Source: Streptomyces sp. NRRL B-3428
GTDB lineage: Bacteria > Actinomycetota > Actinomycetes > Streptomycetales > Streptomycetaceae
Direction: 5' to 3'
NCBI GenBank assembly: GCA_000721375.1
Contig: JOGW01000004.1
Span: forward strand, 62,001-126,000
DNA: 64,000 nt
A program made the translations under genes and the position numbers. A model generated the notes under the pieces. The model was given only the letters and a program-made list of their open reading frames with translations, did not search any database and was not told the DNA's origin. This document shows positions 14,380-23,679 of this stretch, piece by piece. Each line of letters opens with the position of its first letter. The stretch's first letter is position 1.

Positions 14380-16269
14380 GTGGGGGACGTGATGGACTTC
14401 GGCACGCAGGGCGCATCGGCCCCGGCCGACCTCGCCTGGCTGCGAGGCGTCGACGCCTACACCATGGGCGCGTATCCACAGGCCGAGGAGGAGTTCAGGA
14501 CGGCGGTACGGATCGATCCGGGGATGGCCGACGGCTGGCTCGGGCTGCACGCCCTCAGGGTCGACACGACCACCGCGCTCTTACGGATGTACCGGCACCG
14601 CGACCGCTTCGGCGAGCAGCGCGCACGCCATCGCCGCACCCTCAACTCCTGGTACTGGCTGGGCTGGTGGGTGCAGCCGGTCCTGGAGAGCTCCCGCGAT
14701 CTGCTGCTCGCCCACGCCTCGCACTGGCTCGACGGACGCCATGTTCCCGATCTCGACCGCGCCCTCGCGGGGCTGCCCCCGGTCGACGCCGACGCCCAGG
14801 TCCGTTTCCTGCACGCCTGCCGCTCCTATCTGGTCAAGGACTGGGAGCAGCTCGTACGCCACACCGATCCGCTGATCGACGACCACGCCCTCGGTATCGA
14901 GTCCGGGCTGTTCGGCGGGATGGCGCGGGTGCGCCTGGAGATGTACGGGCAGGCCGAGCCGCTGCTCGCGGCGGCCCTGATGCGCTGCCGCAGTGAGCAG
15001 CCGCAGCGCAAGGAGCTGCGCTACTGGCTGGCGCGCGCCCATGAGGGCACCGGGCGCAGCGCCGCGGCGCTCCCCCTGTACCGGGCGGTGCACCGGGTCG
15101 ACCCGGCGTTCATGGACACCTCCGCGCGCCTTGCCGCGATAGCCGACTACGACGGGATCGACGGGGCGGACGACAGCTCCGACTTCGGCTCGATGACGCT
15201 GGCGGGCGTGGACACCGCCGACTATCCGGACGGGTACGACACCGCGTACGGGACCGAGGGCGGCGATCTGAAGGTCGGCACCGACACGGATCCGCCGGGG
15301 GGCGGGCAGCCGCCGGAGGCCGACGCCGTACGGGAGAAGGCACTCATCCCCTCCCAGGCCGGCCCCCCGACGCTGCCGACTGGGCCCGCCGATCCCGCCC
15401 TGCTGCAGGAGGCGCTCGCCGAGCTGGAGCGGATGGTGGGCCTGGAGCCGGTGAAGCGGCAGGTCAAGGCGCTCTCCGCCCAGCTGCGGATGGCCCGGCT
15501 CCGGGCCGACAAGGGGCTGCCGGTGCAGCCGCCGAAGCGGCATTTCGTGTTCTCGGGGCCTTCGGGCACGGGAAAGACCACGGTCGCGCGGATTCTGGGG
15601 CGGGTCTTCTACGCGCTGGGGCTACTCGGCGGGGACCATCTGGTGGAGGCCCAACGGGCCGATCTGGTCGGGGAGTTCCTCGGGCAGACGGCCGTCAAGG
15701 CCAATGAGCTGATCGACTCCGCACTCGGCGGGGTGCTCTTCGTGGACGAGGCGTACGCGCTGTCCAACTCGGGCTACAGCAAGGGCGACGCGTACGGGGA
15801 CGAGGCGCTGCAGGTGCTTCTGAAGCGCGCCGAGGACAACCGGGACCACCTGGTGGTGATTCTCGCCGGCTACCCGGAGGGCATGGACCGGCTGCTCGCG
15901 GCCAACCCCGGCCTGTCCTCGCGCTTCACGACGCGGGTGGACTTCCCCTCGTACCGTCCGCTCGAACTCACCGCCATCGGCGAGGTGCTCGCGGCCGAGA
16001 ACGGCGATCAGTGGGATGCCGAGTCGCTGGACGAGCTGCGCTCGATCAGCGGTCACGTCGTCGATCAGGGGTGGATCGACGAGCTCGGGAACGGCCGCTT
16101 CCTGCGGACGCTGTACGAGAAGAGCTGTGCGTACCGGGATCTGCGGTTGTCGGGGTATCCCGGGGAGCCGAGCCGGGAGGACTTGGCGACTCTGCGGCTG
16201 CCGGATCTGATGCAGGCGTACGGAGAGGTGTTGTCGGGGCGGGGGCCGGGGGTTCCGCCGGGGGTGTGA
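14380..16269 (+). CDS. CbxX/CfqX-type AAA+ ATPase with TPR-like N-terminus (EccA-like)
   Basis: 629 residues from GTG 14380; an ATG at 14392 (MDFGTQG) preceded by GGGGGA is an equally likely start. Residues about 20-260 form helical repeats resembling the TPR domain of EccA. A Gly/Asp-rich linker follows (about 265-330). The C-terminal CbxX/CfqX AAA+ domain has Walker A GPSGTGKTT near residue 393, Walker B GVLFVDEAYAL near 450, and the arginine-finger region GLSSRF. EccA proteins support ESX/type VII secretion; no esx, eccC or eccD gene is visible here, so this copy is an orphan and its client is unknown. A possible RNA attenuator lies upstream and a terminator hairpin covers the stop. Confidence 0.88.
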   Translation: MGDVMDFGTQGASAPADLAWLRGVDAYTMGAYPQAEEEFRTAVRIDPGMADGWLGLHALRVDTTTALLRMYRHRDRFGEQRARHRRTLNSWYWLGWWVQPVLESSRDLLLAHASHWLDGRHVPDLDRALAGLPPVDADAQVRFLHACRSYLVKDWEQLVRHTDPLIDDHALGIESGLFGGMARVRLEMYGQAEPLLAAALMRCRSEQPQRKELRYWLARAHEGTGRSAAALPLYRAVHRVDPAFMDTSARLAAIADYDGIDGADDSSDFGSMTLAGVDTADYPDGYDTAYGTEGGDLKVGTDTDPPGGGQPPEADAVREKALIPSQAGPPTLPTGPADPALLQEALAELERMVGLEPVKRQVKALSAQLRMARLRADKGLPVQPPKRHFVFSGPSGTGKTTVARILGRVFYALGLLGGDHLVEAQRADLVGEFLGQTAVKANELIDSALGGVLFVDEAYALSNSGYSKGDAYGDEALQVLLKRAEDNRDHLVVILAGYPEGMDRLLAANPGLSSRFTTRVDFPSYRPLELTAIGEVLAAENGDQWDAESLDELRSISGHVVDQGWIDELGNGRFLRTLYEKSCAYRDLRLSGYPGEPSREDLATLRLPDLMQAYGEVLSGRGPGVPPGV

Positions 16270-16282
16270 GTCCGGCGGAACC
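16251..16282. terminator. Bidirectional terminator over the AAA+ stop codon
   Basis: GGTTCCGCCGG (16251-16261) pairs perfectly with CCGGCGGAACC (16272-16282). The 10-base loop holds the TGA of the AAA+ gene. It separates the convergent AAA+ and DUF21-CBS genes. Confidence 0.75.
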
Positions 16283-16289
16283 CGAGGGG

Positions 16290-17390
16290 TCAGCCCGCCA
16301 TGGCGCGCTGCTCGTCGGCCAGCGGCACCGCGGACACAGCCACCGAAGCCGCCGACTGCGTCACCACCCGATGCGCCGGATCCCGGACCTCACCCACAAG
16401 GAGTTCCAGTACGTCCTCCAGTGCCACCAGGCCCAGGACCCGGCCCGAAGCGTCCGCCACCTTGGCCAGGTGGGCGGCCGCCCGCTGCATCACCGTCAGG
16501 GCGTCGTCCAGGGGGAGTTCGGCGCGCAATGTGGCCATCGGGCGCCAGATCTCCTGGGGTACGGCACGTTCGGCGTCCTCCACGTCGAGGACGTCCTTGA
16601 CGTGGACGTATCCCATGAACGCGCCGCCGTCCGCGCAGACCGGAAAACGTGAGTAGCCGGTGCGGACCGTCAGTTCCTCGATTTGGCGCGGGGTGACGGA
16701 GGGGGCCACCGTGATCAGTTGGGCGTGGTCGAGCAGGACGTCCGTGACCGGGCGGCTGCCCAGCTCCAGGGCGTCGCCGAGGATCTCCTGCTCCTCCGGG
16801 TCCAGGAGACCCGCCTGGCCCGCGTCCTCGACCAGACGCCCGAGCTGGACGCTGGTGAAGACCGCCTCCACCTCGTCCTTCGGCTCGACGCCGAAGAGCC
16901 GGAGCACGGCCCGGGCGCAGGCGCCGAGGGCGACCGTGATCGGGCGGCACAGGCGGGCGAAGGCGACCAGGGCGGGGCTCAGCCACAGCGCGGTCTTCTC
17001 CGGGGCCGCCATCGCCAGGTTCTTCGGCAGCATCTCGCCGATGACCAGATGCAGGAAGACCACCATGGCCAGCGCGATCACATAGCCGAGCGGGTGGATC
17101 AGGCCGTCCGGAACGTGCAGCCGGTGAAAGACGGGTTCCAGGAGGTGCGCCACCGTCGGCTCGGCGACCGCGCCGAGCGTCAGCGAGCAGATGGTGATGC
17201 CGAACTGGGCAGCGGCCATCATCTGCGGGAGATGTTCGAGCCCGTAGATGACCCGGCGGGCGCGCGCCGACTCCTTCGCGTACGGCTCGATCTGACTGCG
17301 GCGCACGGAGACGAGGGCGAACTCGGCGCCGACGAAGAAGCCGTTGCCGAGGACGAGGAGCAGGGCGAAGAGGAGTTGCAGAGCGCTCAT
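16290..17390 (-). CDS. DUF21-CBS membrane protein (HlyC/CorC/CNNM family), second copy
   Basis: 366 residues. N-terminal DUF21/CNNM transmembrane domain with about four helices (LLFALLLVLGNGFFVGAEFALVSV at the start; GEMLPKNLAMA, the conserved exit motif), followed by a CBS pair (SRFPVCADGG...GYVHVKDVLD and the VALEDVLELLVGEVRD end). It lacks the C-terminal CorC_HlyC domain that the upstream paralogue keeps. The family is implicated in magnesium or cobalt homeostasis; haemolysin names are historical. Its start overlaps the stop of the upstream paralogue by 4 bp (ATGA), so the two are translationally coupled and may form a heteromer. Confidence 0.92.
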   Translation of the reverse strand: MSALQLLFALLLVLGNGFFVGAEFALVSVRRSQIEPYAKESARARRVIYGLEHLPQMMAAAQFGITICSLTLGAVAEPTVAHLLEPVFHRLHVPDGLIHPLGYVIALAMVVFLHLVIGEMLPKNLAMAAPEKTALWLSPALVAFARLCRPITVALGACARAVLRLFGVEPKDEVEAVFTSVQLGRLVEDAGQAGLLDPEEQEILGDALELGSRPVTDVLLDHAQLITVAPSVTPRQIEELTVRTGYSRFPVCADGGAFMGYVHVKDVLDVEDAERAVPQEIWRPMATLRAELPLDDALTVMQRAAAHLAKVADASGRVLGLVALEDVLELLVGEVRDPAHRVVTQSAASVAVSAVPLADEQRAMAG

Positions 17391-18715
17391 CGGGCCGCCT
17401 CCAGGGAGCGCGAGGCGGTCCGTACGAGGCGTACACGTTCGGCGCGGTTGTGGCCGACCTGACGCACGGACAGGCGCCAGCCCGGAAGTTCGGCCCTGTC
17501 GCCGGGAGCGGGAATCCGGCCGAGCAGGTCGGCGACCAGGCCGGCGACCGTCTCGTACGGACCCTCGGGAACCTGAAGTCCTATCCGCTGCAGGATGTCG
17601 ACGCGGCAGCTGCCGTCGGCGTCCCAGGCGGGTCTGCCGTCCTCGGCGGGCGCCGTGGCGAGCTCGGGCGAGACGTCCTTGTCGTGCTCGTCGCGTACCT
17701 CGCCGACCAGTTCCTCGACGATGTCCTCCAGCGTCACCACACCCGCCGTACCGCCGTACTCGTCGACGACGACGGCGATCGGCTGTTCACGGCGCAGCAT
17801 CTGCAGCAGCGACTGCACGGGCAGGGTCTCGGGCACCAGGAGCGGGGGACGCGTGATCCGGCCGACCGGGGTGCGGCCGCGCTCCGGCGCGCGTACGGCG
17901 AGGGCGTCCTTGAGATGGGCCATGCCGATGATCTCGTCGATCTTCTCCCGGTAGACCGGGAAGCGCGAAAGCCCGGTGGCGCGCGTGAGGTTGACGACGT
18001 CCGCGGCTGTCGCGGAGGCCTGCAGCGCGTTCACCTTCACCCGGGGGGTCATCACATGCTGGGCGGTCAGCTCGCCCAGCGAGAGCGTCCGCACGAAGAG
18101 ATCCGCGGTGTCCGCTTCGAGCGCTCCGGCCTGCGCCGAGTGCTGTGCGAGGGAGACCAGTTCGTCGGGGGTACGGGCGGAGGCCAGCTCGTCGGCGGGT
18201 TCGACGCCGAAGGAGCGGACGAGTCGGTTGGCGACGGCGTTCAGGGCGGCGATCACCGGCCGGAACAGCCGCGCGAAGGCGTGCTGGGGTCCGGCCACGA
18301 AACGGGCGACCTGGAGGGGGCGTGAGACGGCCCAGTTCTTCGGCACGAGCTCGCCGATCACCATCTGTACGGCGGAGGCGAGCAGCATGCCCACGACGAC
18401 GGAGACCCCGGAGACCGCGCCACGCGGTATCCCGATCGCCGTGAAGGGCCCGGCGAGGAAATGCGCGAGCGCGGGCTCGGCCAGCATGCCGACGACGAGG
18501 GAGGTGATGGTGATGCCCAGTTGGGTGCCGGAGAGCTGGAAGGACAGCTCACGCAGCGCGGAGACGACCCGGCGGGCCTTGCGGTCGCCCGCTTCGGCGG
18601 CGCGCTCGGCGTCCGGGCGCTCCACCGTGATCAGGCCGAATTCGGCGGCCACGAAGAAGCCGTTGGCGAGGATGAGCAGGAAGGCCGCGACGAGCAGAAG
18701 CAGAGGGATGATCAT
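17387..18715 (-). CDS. DUF21-CBS-CorC_HlyC membrane protein (HlyC/CorC family)
   Basis: 442 residues, full-length family architecture: DUF21 transmembrane domain (residues 1-190, starting IIPLLLLVAAFLLILANGFFVAAEFGLI; GELVPKNWAVS), two CBS motifs (SRFPVYREKIDEIIGMAHLKD and IAVVVDEYGGTAGVVTLEDIVEELVGEVRDE), and a C-terminal CorC_HlyC transporter-associated domain (about 355-430). The DEYGGTAGVVTLEDI block is diagnostic. Probably acts in divalent metal efflux or homeostasis at the plasma membrane. First gene of a two-gene operon with the paralogue at 16290-17390. Confidence 0.93.
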   Translation of the reverse strand: MIIPLLLLVAAFLLILANGFFVAAEFGLITVERPDAERAAEAGDRKARRVVSALRELSFQLSGTQLGITITSLVVGMLAEPALAHFLAGPFTAIGIPRGAVSGVSVVVGMLLASAVQMVIGELVPKNWAVSRPLQVARFVAGPQHAFARLFRPVIAALNAVANRLVRSFGVEPADELASARTPDELVSLAQHSAQAGALEADTADLFVRTLSLGELTAQHVMTPRVKVNALQASATAADVVNLTRATGLSRFPVYREKIDEIIGMAHLKDALAVRAPERGRTPVGRITRPPLLVPETLPVQSLLQMLRREQPIAVVVDEYGGTAGVVTLEDIVEELVGEVRDEHDKDVSPELATAPAEDGRPAWDADGSCRVDILQRIGLQVPEGPYETVAGLVADLLGRIPAPGDRAELPGWRLSVRQVGHNRAERVRLVRTASRSLEAAR

Positions 18716-18925
18716 GCCGCCGGCTCCTCGGGTCCCGGGGACCTATGTCGGGAGGGGGCGGCGCAGGTACTACCGGACGATCCGTCCATCGGCGGAGAGG
18801 GTCACTCCTTGGTTCGCAGGGGTCCCGGGACTGCCCTTGGCGGAAGGGGCTGCCCTTGGCGGGACGGGCGCGCACAACGCCTCTGCCAACAGATTAATCA
18901 CGAGGACGGGCAGTGCGTCAGTGCT

Positions 18926-18952
18926 CCCCCGCCGGTTGTCTCCGGGCGGGGG
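18926..18952 (-). terminator. Terminator at the end of the rib-his operon
   Basis: CCCCCGCCGG and CCGGGCGGGGG pair around TTGTCT with one bulged base, 15 bp beyond the stop of the PH-domain gene. The rest of the spacer 18716-18967 shows an imperfect 20-bp direct repeat containing CTGCCCTTGGCGG near 18830-18870 and no gene. Confidence 0.6.
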
Positions 18953-18967
18953 ATCCTGTTCGAGCGT

Positions 18968-19417
18968 TCAGCTGTTCCCGGGACCCGTGCCGTGCGCCTC
19001 GGCGAGCGCACGCAGCGCCGTGGCGTCACGGATCGCCTGCTGCTTGCCGATACCGGGCTGGATGCCGAGGGCCGGGAGGCTGGTGCCGTCGCTGAGGTTG
19101 AGGAAGACCCAGGGGTCGCCCGCGCGCAGGTTCACCTGAAGGATCTCCGCCCAGGCGAGGTGGCGGCGCCTCGTCAGGTTGACCACCGTGACACCGGTCT
19201 CGTCCGCGACGACCTTGGGCCGGGAGAGCAGCACAAGGACGGAGAAGAGCAGCGCGGCCGTGAAGATGAACGACACGCGCTCGCCGGGTCCGAGCGACGG
19301 AAGGATCAGCGCGATGGCCGTGATCACGACGAACATCGCAACGCCGACCGTCAGCAGCACCGCACGGGTGCGGGTGGGCCGGAACGTGACCGGCAGCGAA
19401 GGAAGTTGCTGGCTCAT
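18968..19417 (-). CDS. PH domain-containing membrane protein
   Basis: 149 residues. Two adjacent membrane helices (about 18-40 and 48-64), then a bacterial PH-like domain of about 75 residues (RPKVVADETGVTVVNLTRRRHLAWAEILQVNLRAGDPWVFLNLSDG). Such proteins are widespread in Actinobacteria and their function is unknown. It begins 3 bp after the hisG stop, so it is the last gene of the riboflavin-histidine operon, a linkage seen in related genomes but not explained biochemically. Confidence 0.85.
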   Translation of the reverse strand: MSQQLPSLPVTFRPTRTRAVLLTVGVAMFVVITAIALILPSLGPGERVSFIFTAALLFSVLVLLSRPKVVADETGVTVVNLTRRRHLAWAEILQVNLRAGDPWVFLNLSDGTSLPALGIQPGIGKQQAIRDATALRALAEAHGTGPGNS

Positions 19418-19420
19418 CGG

Positions 19421-20269
19421 TCAGAGCCGACAGGCGTGGATGGCGGTGGTGAGGATGGCGCGGGCGCCGAGCGCGTACAGATCGTCCATGATCCGCTGGG
19501 CCTCCTTGGCCAGGACCATGGCACGGACCGCGACCCAGCCCTCGCTGTGCAGCGGCGAGATGGTCGGGCCTTCGAGGCCGGGCGTGAGGGCGACGGCCGC
19601 GTCCAGGTGCTCGGCGCGGCAGTCGTAATCCATCATCACGTACGTACGGGCGACCAGGACGCCCTGCAGACGGCGCAGGAACTGCTGGACCTTGGGGTCC
19701 TCCGTGTCGGCGCCGGTGCGGCGGATGACGACGGCCTCGGACTTCATGATCGGGTCGCCGAAGACCTCCAGGCCCGCGTTGCGCAGCGAGGTGCCGGTCT
19801 CGACCACGTCGGCGATGGCGTCGGCGACGCCCAGCTCGATGGCGGTCTCGACGGCGCCGTCCAGGTGGACGACAGAGGCGTCGACGCCCTGCTCGGCGAG
19901 GTACTTGCCGACGATTCCCTCGTACGAGGTGGCGATCGTCTTGCCCGCGAGGTCCTTGAGGCTCTTCACGGCGCCCGGCTTGGCGGCGAAGCGGAAGGTG
20001 GAGCGTGCGAAGCCGAGCGGCAGGATCGTCTCGGCGCTGACGCCCGAGTCGATCAGCAGGTCCTCACCGGTGATGCCGATGTCGAGCTTGCCCGAGGACA
20101 CGTAGATCGCGATGTCCTTGGGGCGGAGGTAGAAGAACTCCACGTCGTTGTCGGGGTCGACGAGGACGAGTTCCTTGGACTCCTTGCGCTGCTGGTAGCC
20201 GGCCTCATGGAGCATCGCCGACGCAGGTCCGGACAGTGAACCCTTGTTGGGGACGGCGATGCGCAGCAT
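19421..20269 (-). CDS. hisG: ATP phosphoribosyltransferase HisG (long form)
   Basis: 282 residues, the long form with a C-terminal regulatory ACT-like domain, so no HisZ is needed. Catalyses the first step of histidine synthesis, condensing ATP and PRPP to phosphoribosyl-ATP, and is feedback-inhibited by histidine. Seen: start LRIAVPNKGSLSGPA, the YLRPKDIAIYVSSGKLDIGITGEDLL block, the PRPP loop DLAGKTIATSYEGIVGKYL, VVHLDGAVETAIELGVADAIADVVETGTSLR, and the C-terminal domain ending GARAILTTAIHACRL. It is downstream of hisE (60 bp), the next two steps' partner. Confidence 0.97.
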   Translation of the reverse strand: MLRIAVPNKGSLSGPASAMLHEAGYQQRKESKELVLVDPDNDVEFFYLRPKDIAIYVSSGKLDIGITGEDLLIDSGVSAETILPLGFARSTFRFAAKPGAVKSLKDLAGKTIATSYEGIVGKYLAEQGVDASVVHLDGAVETAIELGVADAIADVVETGTSLRNAGLEVFGDPIMKSEAVVIRRTGADTEDPKVQQFLRRLQGVLVARTYVMMDYDCRAEHLDAAVALTPGLEGPTISPLHSEGWVAVRAMVLAKEAQRIMDDLYALGARAILTTAIHACRL

Positions 20270-20329
20270 GAGGTCGGCTTCCTTAGCTCTTGGAACTGCT
20301 CTTGATACGGGAGGGAGTCGGGGGGCGGC

Positions 20330-20602
20330 TCAGAGGTGGGCGTACACGTCGTCGAGGGTGACGCCGGTCGCGACCATCATCACCTGGACGTGATAGAGCA
20401 GCTGCGAGATCTCCTCGGCGGCTGCTTCCTTGCCCTCGTACTCGGCGGCCATCCAGACTTCTGCGGCCTCTTCGACGACCTTCTTGCCGATGGCATGCAC
20501 ACCCTTGTCCACCAGTTCGGCGGTACGGGAGGTGGCGGGGTCGCCGTTGGCTGCCTTGTGCTGGAGCTCGGTGAAGAGCTCCTCAAAAGTCTTCTTGGAC
20601 AT
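20330..20602 (-). CDS. hisE: Phosphoribosyl-ATP pyrophosphatase HisE
   Basis: 90 residues, standard for stand-alone HisE, which removes pyrophosphate from phosphoribosyl-ATP (second step of histidine synthesis). Family motifs: [55 protein letters not shown]. Start ATG at 20602 is chosen by homology to the family N-terminus (MSKKTFEEL) and AAGG upstream; longer frames are out of character. It lies between ribH (35 bp) and hisG (60 bp). Confidence 0.97.
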   Translation of the reverse strand: MSKKTFEELFTELQHKAANGDPATSRTAELVDKGVHAIGKKVVEEAAEVWMAAEYEGKEAAAEEISQLLYHVQVMMVATGVTLDDVYAHL

Positions 20603-20637
20603 GATGGGCCTTACTCTACGCCGGTCCCGGTCCCGTC

Positions 20638-21123
20638 CTAACGCCAGGGTTCCGAGACGGTACGCAGCGTGGTCGCGGTCGCGACGGCCGCCGTGACCGC
20701 TTCGTGGCCCTTGTCCTCGTTGGAGCCCTCGATACCGGCGCGGTCCAGGGCCTGCTCCTCGGTGTCGCAGGTCAGCACACCGAAGCCGATCGGGACGCCG
20801 GTCTCCACGGAGACCTGGGTCAGGCCCATGGTCACGCCCTGGCAGACGTACTCGAAGTGCGGGGTGCCGCCGCGGATGACCACGCCGAGCGCCACGATCG
20901 CGTCGTAGCCGCGGCCCGCGAGGACCTTGGCGACGACCGGGAGCTCGAAGCTGCCGGGGACGCGCAGGAGGGTCGGCTCGTCGATGCCGAGCTCGTGCAG
21001 GGCGCGCAGGGCGCCGTCGACGAGGCCGTCCATGACCTTCTCGTGCCACTGTGCCGCGATCACCGCGACCCGCAGGTCGCCGCAGTTCTTCACGCTGAGT
21101 TCGGGTGCGCCCTTGCCGCTCAC
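20638..21123 (-). CDS. ribH: 6,7-dimethyl-8-ribityllumazine synthase RibH
   Basis: 161 residues. Condenses 5-amino-6-ribitylaminouracil with 3,4-dihydroxy-2-butanone 4-phosphate to lumazine, the penultimate riboflavin step; forms large capsid-like or pentameric assemblies. Motifs: [78 protein letters not shown]. Part of the riboflavin operon, 45 bp after ribBA. Confidence 0.98.
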   Translation of the reverse strand: MSGKGAPELSVKNCGDLRVAVIAAQWHEKVMDGLVDGALRALHELGIDEPTLLRVPGSFELPVVAKVLAGRGYDAIVALGVVIRGGTPHFEYVCQGVTMGLTQVSVETGVPIGFGVLTCDTEEQALDRAGIEGSNEDKGHEAVTAAVATATTLRTVSEPWR

Positions 21124-21168
21124 TTGGCTCTTCTCCTCGGTCGGTGATGGTCTTTGGACAACGGGGTA

Positions 21169-22425
21169 CTACTGCGCGTCGAGCCAGGGCAGGTCGTGCC
21201 CCATGCGGTCGCGCTTGGTGCGCAGATAGCGCAGGTTGTGCTCGCCGGCCGGCAGCGGCAGGACCTCACGGCCGCTGATCTCTATGCCGTGCCGGGTGAG
21301 CGCCTCGGTCTTCTCCGGGTTGTTGGTCATCAGGCGCGCGCTGCGTACACCCAGGTCGGTGAGGATCTGGGCGCCGGCGCCGTAGTCGCGGGCGTCGGCG
21401 GGCAGGCCGAGCTCCAGATTGGCGTCGAGGGTGTCGCGGCCCTGCTCCTGCAGCTCGTACGCGCGGAGCTTGGAGAGCAGGCCGATGCCGCGCCCTTCGT
21501 GACCGCGCAGATAGACGATGACGCCCCGGCCCGCGGCCTGGACGCGGTCCATCGCCGCTTCCAGCTGGGGGCCGCAGTCGCAGCGCAGGGAGTGGAAGAC
21601 ATCACCCGTCAGGCACTCGGAATGCATACGGACCAGGACGTCCTCGCCGTCGCCGATCTCTCCGTGCACGAGCGCGACATGCTCCACGCCGTCGACCGTC
21701 GAGCGGTAGCCGTACGCGGTGAACTCGCCGTGCCGCGTGGGCAGCTGGACCTCGGCCTCACGGCGGACGGTCGGCTCGGAGCTCTTGCGGTACGCGATCA
21801 GGTCCTCGATGGAGATGATCGTCAGGCCGTGCTTGCGGGCGAAGGGCACCAGCTCGGGCAGGCGCAGCATCGCGCCGTCCTCACCCGCGATCTCGACGAT
21901 CGCACCGGCCGGGCGCAGGCCCGCGAGCCGGGCGAGGTCGACCGCGGCCTCGGTGTGACCGTTGCGGACCAGGACGCCGCCCTCGCGGGCGCGCAGCGGG
22001 AAGATATGGCCCGGGCGCACGAAGTCGGACGCCTCGGTCGTACCGCTCGCCAGGAGGCGCAGCGTGGTGGCGCGGTCCCAGGCGGAGATCCCGGTGGTGA
22101 CGCCGTGGGCGCCGGAGGCGTCGACAGAGACGGTGAAGGCGGTCTTCATCGACTCTGTGTTGTCGGCGACCATCTGCGGCAGCTGAAGACGCTCCAGCTC
22201 GGCGCTCTCCATCGGGGCGCAGATCAGGCCGCGGCACTCGCTCATCATGAACGCGATGATCTCGGGCGTGGCCTTCTCGGCGGCGATGACGAGATCGCCC
22301 TCGTTCTCGCGGTCCTCGTCGTCGACGACGACGACGGGACGGCCGGCCGCGATGTCGGCGATGGCCTGCTCGACCGGGTCGAGCGTCAGGTCCTCGTCCA
22401 CGGGCCACACAGTTGCGGTGCTCAT
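21169..22425 (-). CDS. ribBA: Bifunctional DHBP synthase / GTP cyclohydrolase II RibBA
   Basis: 418 residues. N-terminal half (about 1-215) is 3,4-dihydroxy-2-butanone-4-phosphate synthase, which acts on ribulose 5-phosphate ([54 protein letters not shown]). The C-terminal half is GTP cyclohydrolase II, with zinc cysteines in [17 protein letters not shown] and the [22 protein letters not shown] and [10 protein letters not shown] blocks. It supplies both riboflavin precursors. Start ATG 22425 overlaps the ribM stop (ATGA). Expression should fall when FMN is high via the riboswitch at 24928-25054. Confidence 0.97.
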   Translation of the reverse strand: MSTATVWPVDEDLTLDPVEQAIADIAAGRPVVVVDDEDRENEGDLVIAAEKATPEIIAFMMSECRGLICAPMESAELERLQLPQMVADNTESMKTAFTVSVDASGAHGVTTGISAWDRATTLRLLASGTTEASDFVRPGHIFPLRAREGGVLVRNGHTEAAVDLARLAGLRPAGAIVEIAGEDGAMLRLPELVPFARKHGLTIISIEDLIAYRKSSEPTVRREAEVQLPTRHGEFTAYGYRSTVDGVEHVALVHGEIGDGEDVLVRMHSECLTGDVFHSLRCDCGPQLEAAMDRVQAAGRGVIVYLRGHEGRGIGLLSKLRAYELQEQGRDTLDANLELGLPADARDYGAGAQILTDLGVRSARLMTNNPEKTEALTRHGIEISGREVLPLPAGEHNLRYLRTKRDRMGHDLPWLDAQ

Positions 22426-23069
22426 GCCGGGGCTCCTTCCAGGGCCGGGGCGGTGGTGCGCGAGCGCAGCCACCAGTCGCGCATGCCCCACAGGACGAGC
22501 GCGCCGTAGATGACGTAGACGAATCCGGAGAAGGCGTAGCCGTTGGCGAAGTTCAGCGGGACGCCCACGAGGTCGACGAGCAGCCAGGCGAACCAGAACT
22601 CGACCATGCCGCGGGCCTGGGCGTACATCGCGACGATGGTGCCGACGAAGATGTACGCGTCCGGCCACGGGTCCCAGGACAGGCTCGGGTACGCCTTGAA
22701 GAGCAGCGCGACGGCCACGGTGCCTGCGGCCGCGGCCGCGAGCATCAGGCCGCGCTCCTTCCAGGTGGCGAAGCGCACGGCTATCGAGCCGTCCTGCGCT
22801 TCCTTGCGGCCGCGGTTCCAGGCGATCCAGCCCAGGACGGCCACGACCATCACCACGACCTGCTTGCCGGCGCTGCCGGTGAGGTGGCCGGCGAAGGCGC
22901 CGAAGAGGATCAGTCCGGCGGCGAACTGCACGGGCCAGGTCCACACCGAGCGCTTCCAGCCGAGCGCGAGGGCCGCGAGGCCGAAGGTGTTGCCGATCAT
23001 GTCGGACCAGAGGATGTGCTGGCCGAAGGCCGTGAAGGCCTCGGTGTTCATCCAGTCGAGCGCGCTCAC
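22422..23069 (-). CDS. ribM: PnuC-family transporter, probable riboflavin transporter RibM
   Basis: 215 residues with about seven membrane helices. PnuC fold: [28 protein letters not shown] at the N-terminus, [46 protein letters not shown] and [20 protein letters not shown] near the end. Generic PnuC proteins carry nicotinamide riboside, but those inside actinobacterial riboflavin operons (PnuX/RibM) take up riboflavin; the position here, coupled on both sides by 4-bp overlaps (ribE stop/GTG 23069 and ATGA at 22422), makes RibM the better call. GTG 23069 is chosen for this coupling; ATG 23051 is an alternative. Confidence 0.88.
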   Translation of the reverse strand: MSALDWMNTEAFTAFGQHILWSDMIGNTFGLAALALGWKRSVWTWPVQFAAGLILFGAFAGHLTGSAGKQVVVMVVAVLGWIAWNRGRKEAQDGSIAVRFATWKERGLMLAAAAAGTVAVALLFKAYPSLSWDPWPDAYIFVGTIVAMYAQARGMVEFWFAWLLVDLVGVPLNFANGYAFSGFVYVIYGALVLWGMRDWWLRSRTTAPALEGAPA

Positions 23070-23677
23070 TTGGTGTCCCCCGAGGTGTTCCGGTCGCCGA
23101 GCAGGCGCTCGACGTACTTGGCGATGACGTCGACCTCGAGGTTCACCACGTCGCCGGCCTGCTTGATGCCGAGCGTGGTGAGGGCGAGGGTCGTCGGGAT
23201 GAGGCTGATCGTGAAGTAGTCGGCGGCGGCCTCGACCACCGTGAGGCTCACGCCGTCGACGGTGATGGAGCCCTTCTCGACGACGTAGCGCGAGAGCGCG
23301 GCCGGGAGCTCGATCTTGACGATCTCCCAGTTCTCGGACGGCGTACGGTCGAGGATCTGGCCGGTGCCGTCCACGTGGCCCTGCACGATGTGGCCGCCGA
23401 GCCGGGCGCCGACGGCGGTCGGGCGCTCCAGGTTCACCCGGGAGCCCTCGGCGAGCGCGCCGAGGCTGGAGCGCTTGAGGGTCTCCTCCATGACGTCGGC
23501 GGTGAACCAGTCGTCGCCGTACTCGACGACGGTCAGGCACACCCCGTTGACCGCGATGGAGTCTCCGTGGCCCGCACCCTCGGTGACGACCTTGCCGCGT
23601 ACGCGGAACCGGCAGGAGTCGCCGAGCTGCTCGACGGCGGTGATCTCACCCAGTTCTTCGACGATTCCGGTGAACAT
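23066..23677 (-). CDS. ribE: Riboflavin synthase alpha subunit RibE
   Basis: 203 residues, usual size. Dismutates two lumazines to riboflavin. Two homologous lumazine-binding repeats are visible: [10 protein letters not shown]...NGVCLTVVE (1-90) and [13 protein letters not shown]...[10 protein letters not shown] (95-190). ATG 23677 is 2 bp after the ribD stop and uses CTGAGG inside the ribD end as ribosome-binding site; its own stop overlaps the GTG of ribM. Note that in enterobacterial naming this enzyme is RibC/RibE depending on author. Confidence 0.98.
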   Translation of the reverse strand: MFTGIVEELGEITAVEQLGDSCRFRVRGKVVTEGAGHGDSIAVNGVCLTVVEYGDDWFTADVMEETLKRSSLGALAEGSRVNLERPTAVGARLGGHIVQGHVDGTGQILDRTPSENWEIVKIELPAALSRYVVEKGSITVDGVSLTVVEAAADYFTISLIPTTLALTTLGIKQAGDVVNLEVDVIAKYVERLLGDRNTSGDTK

Positions 23678-23679
23678 CC

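Noticed and set aside
18461..20239. 592-codon plus-strand frame across hisG and the PH gene
   Set aside because: hisG is unmistakable on the minus strand; the plus frame has no recognisable domain.
22422..23069. Nicotinamide riboside transporter PnuC
   Set aside because: Translationally coupled on both sides to riboflavin genes under an FMN riboswitch; riboflavin uptake (RibM) is more likely, though the fold is the same.
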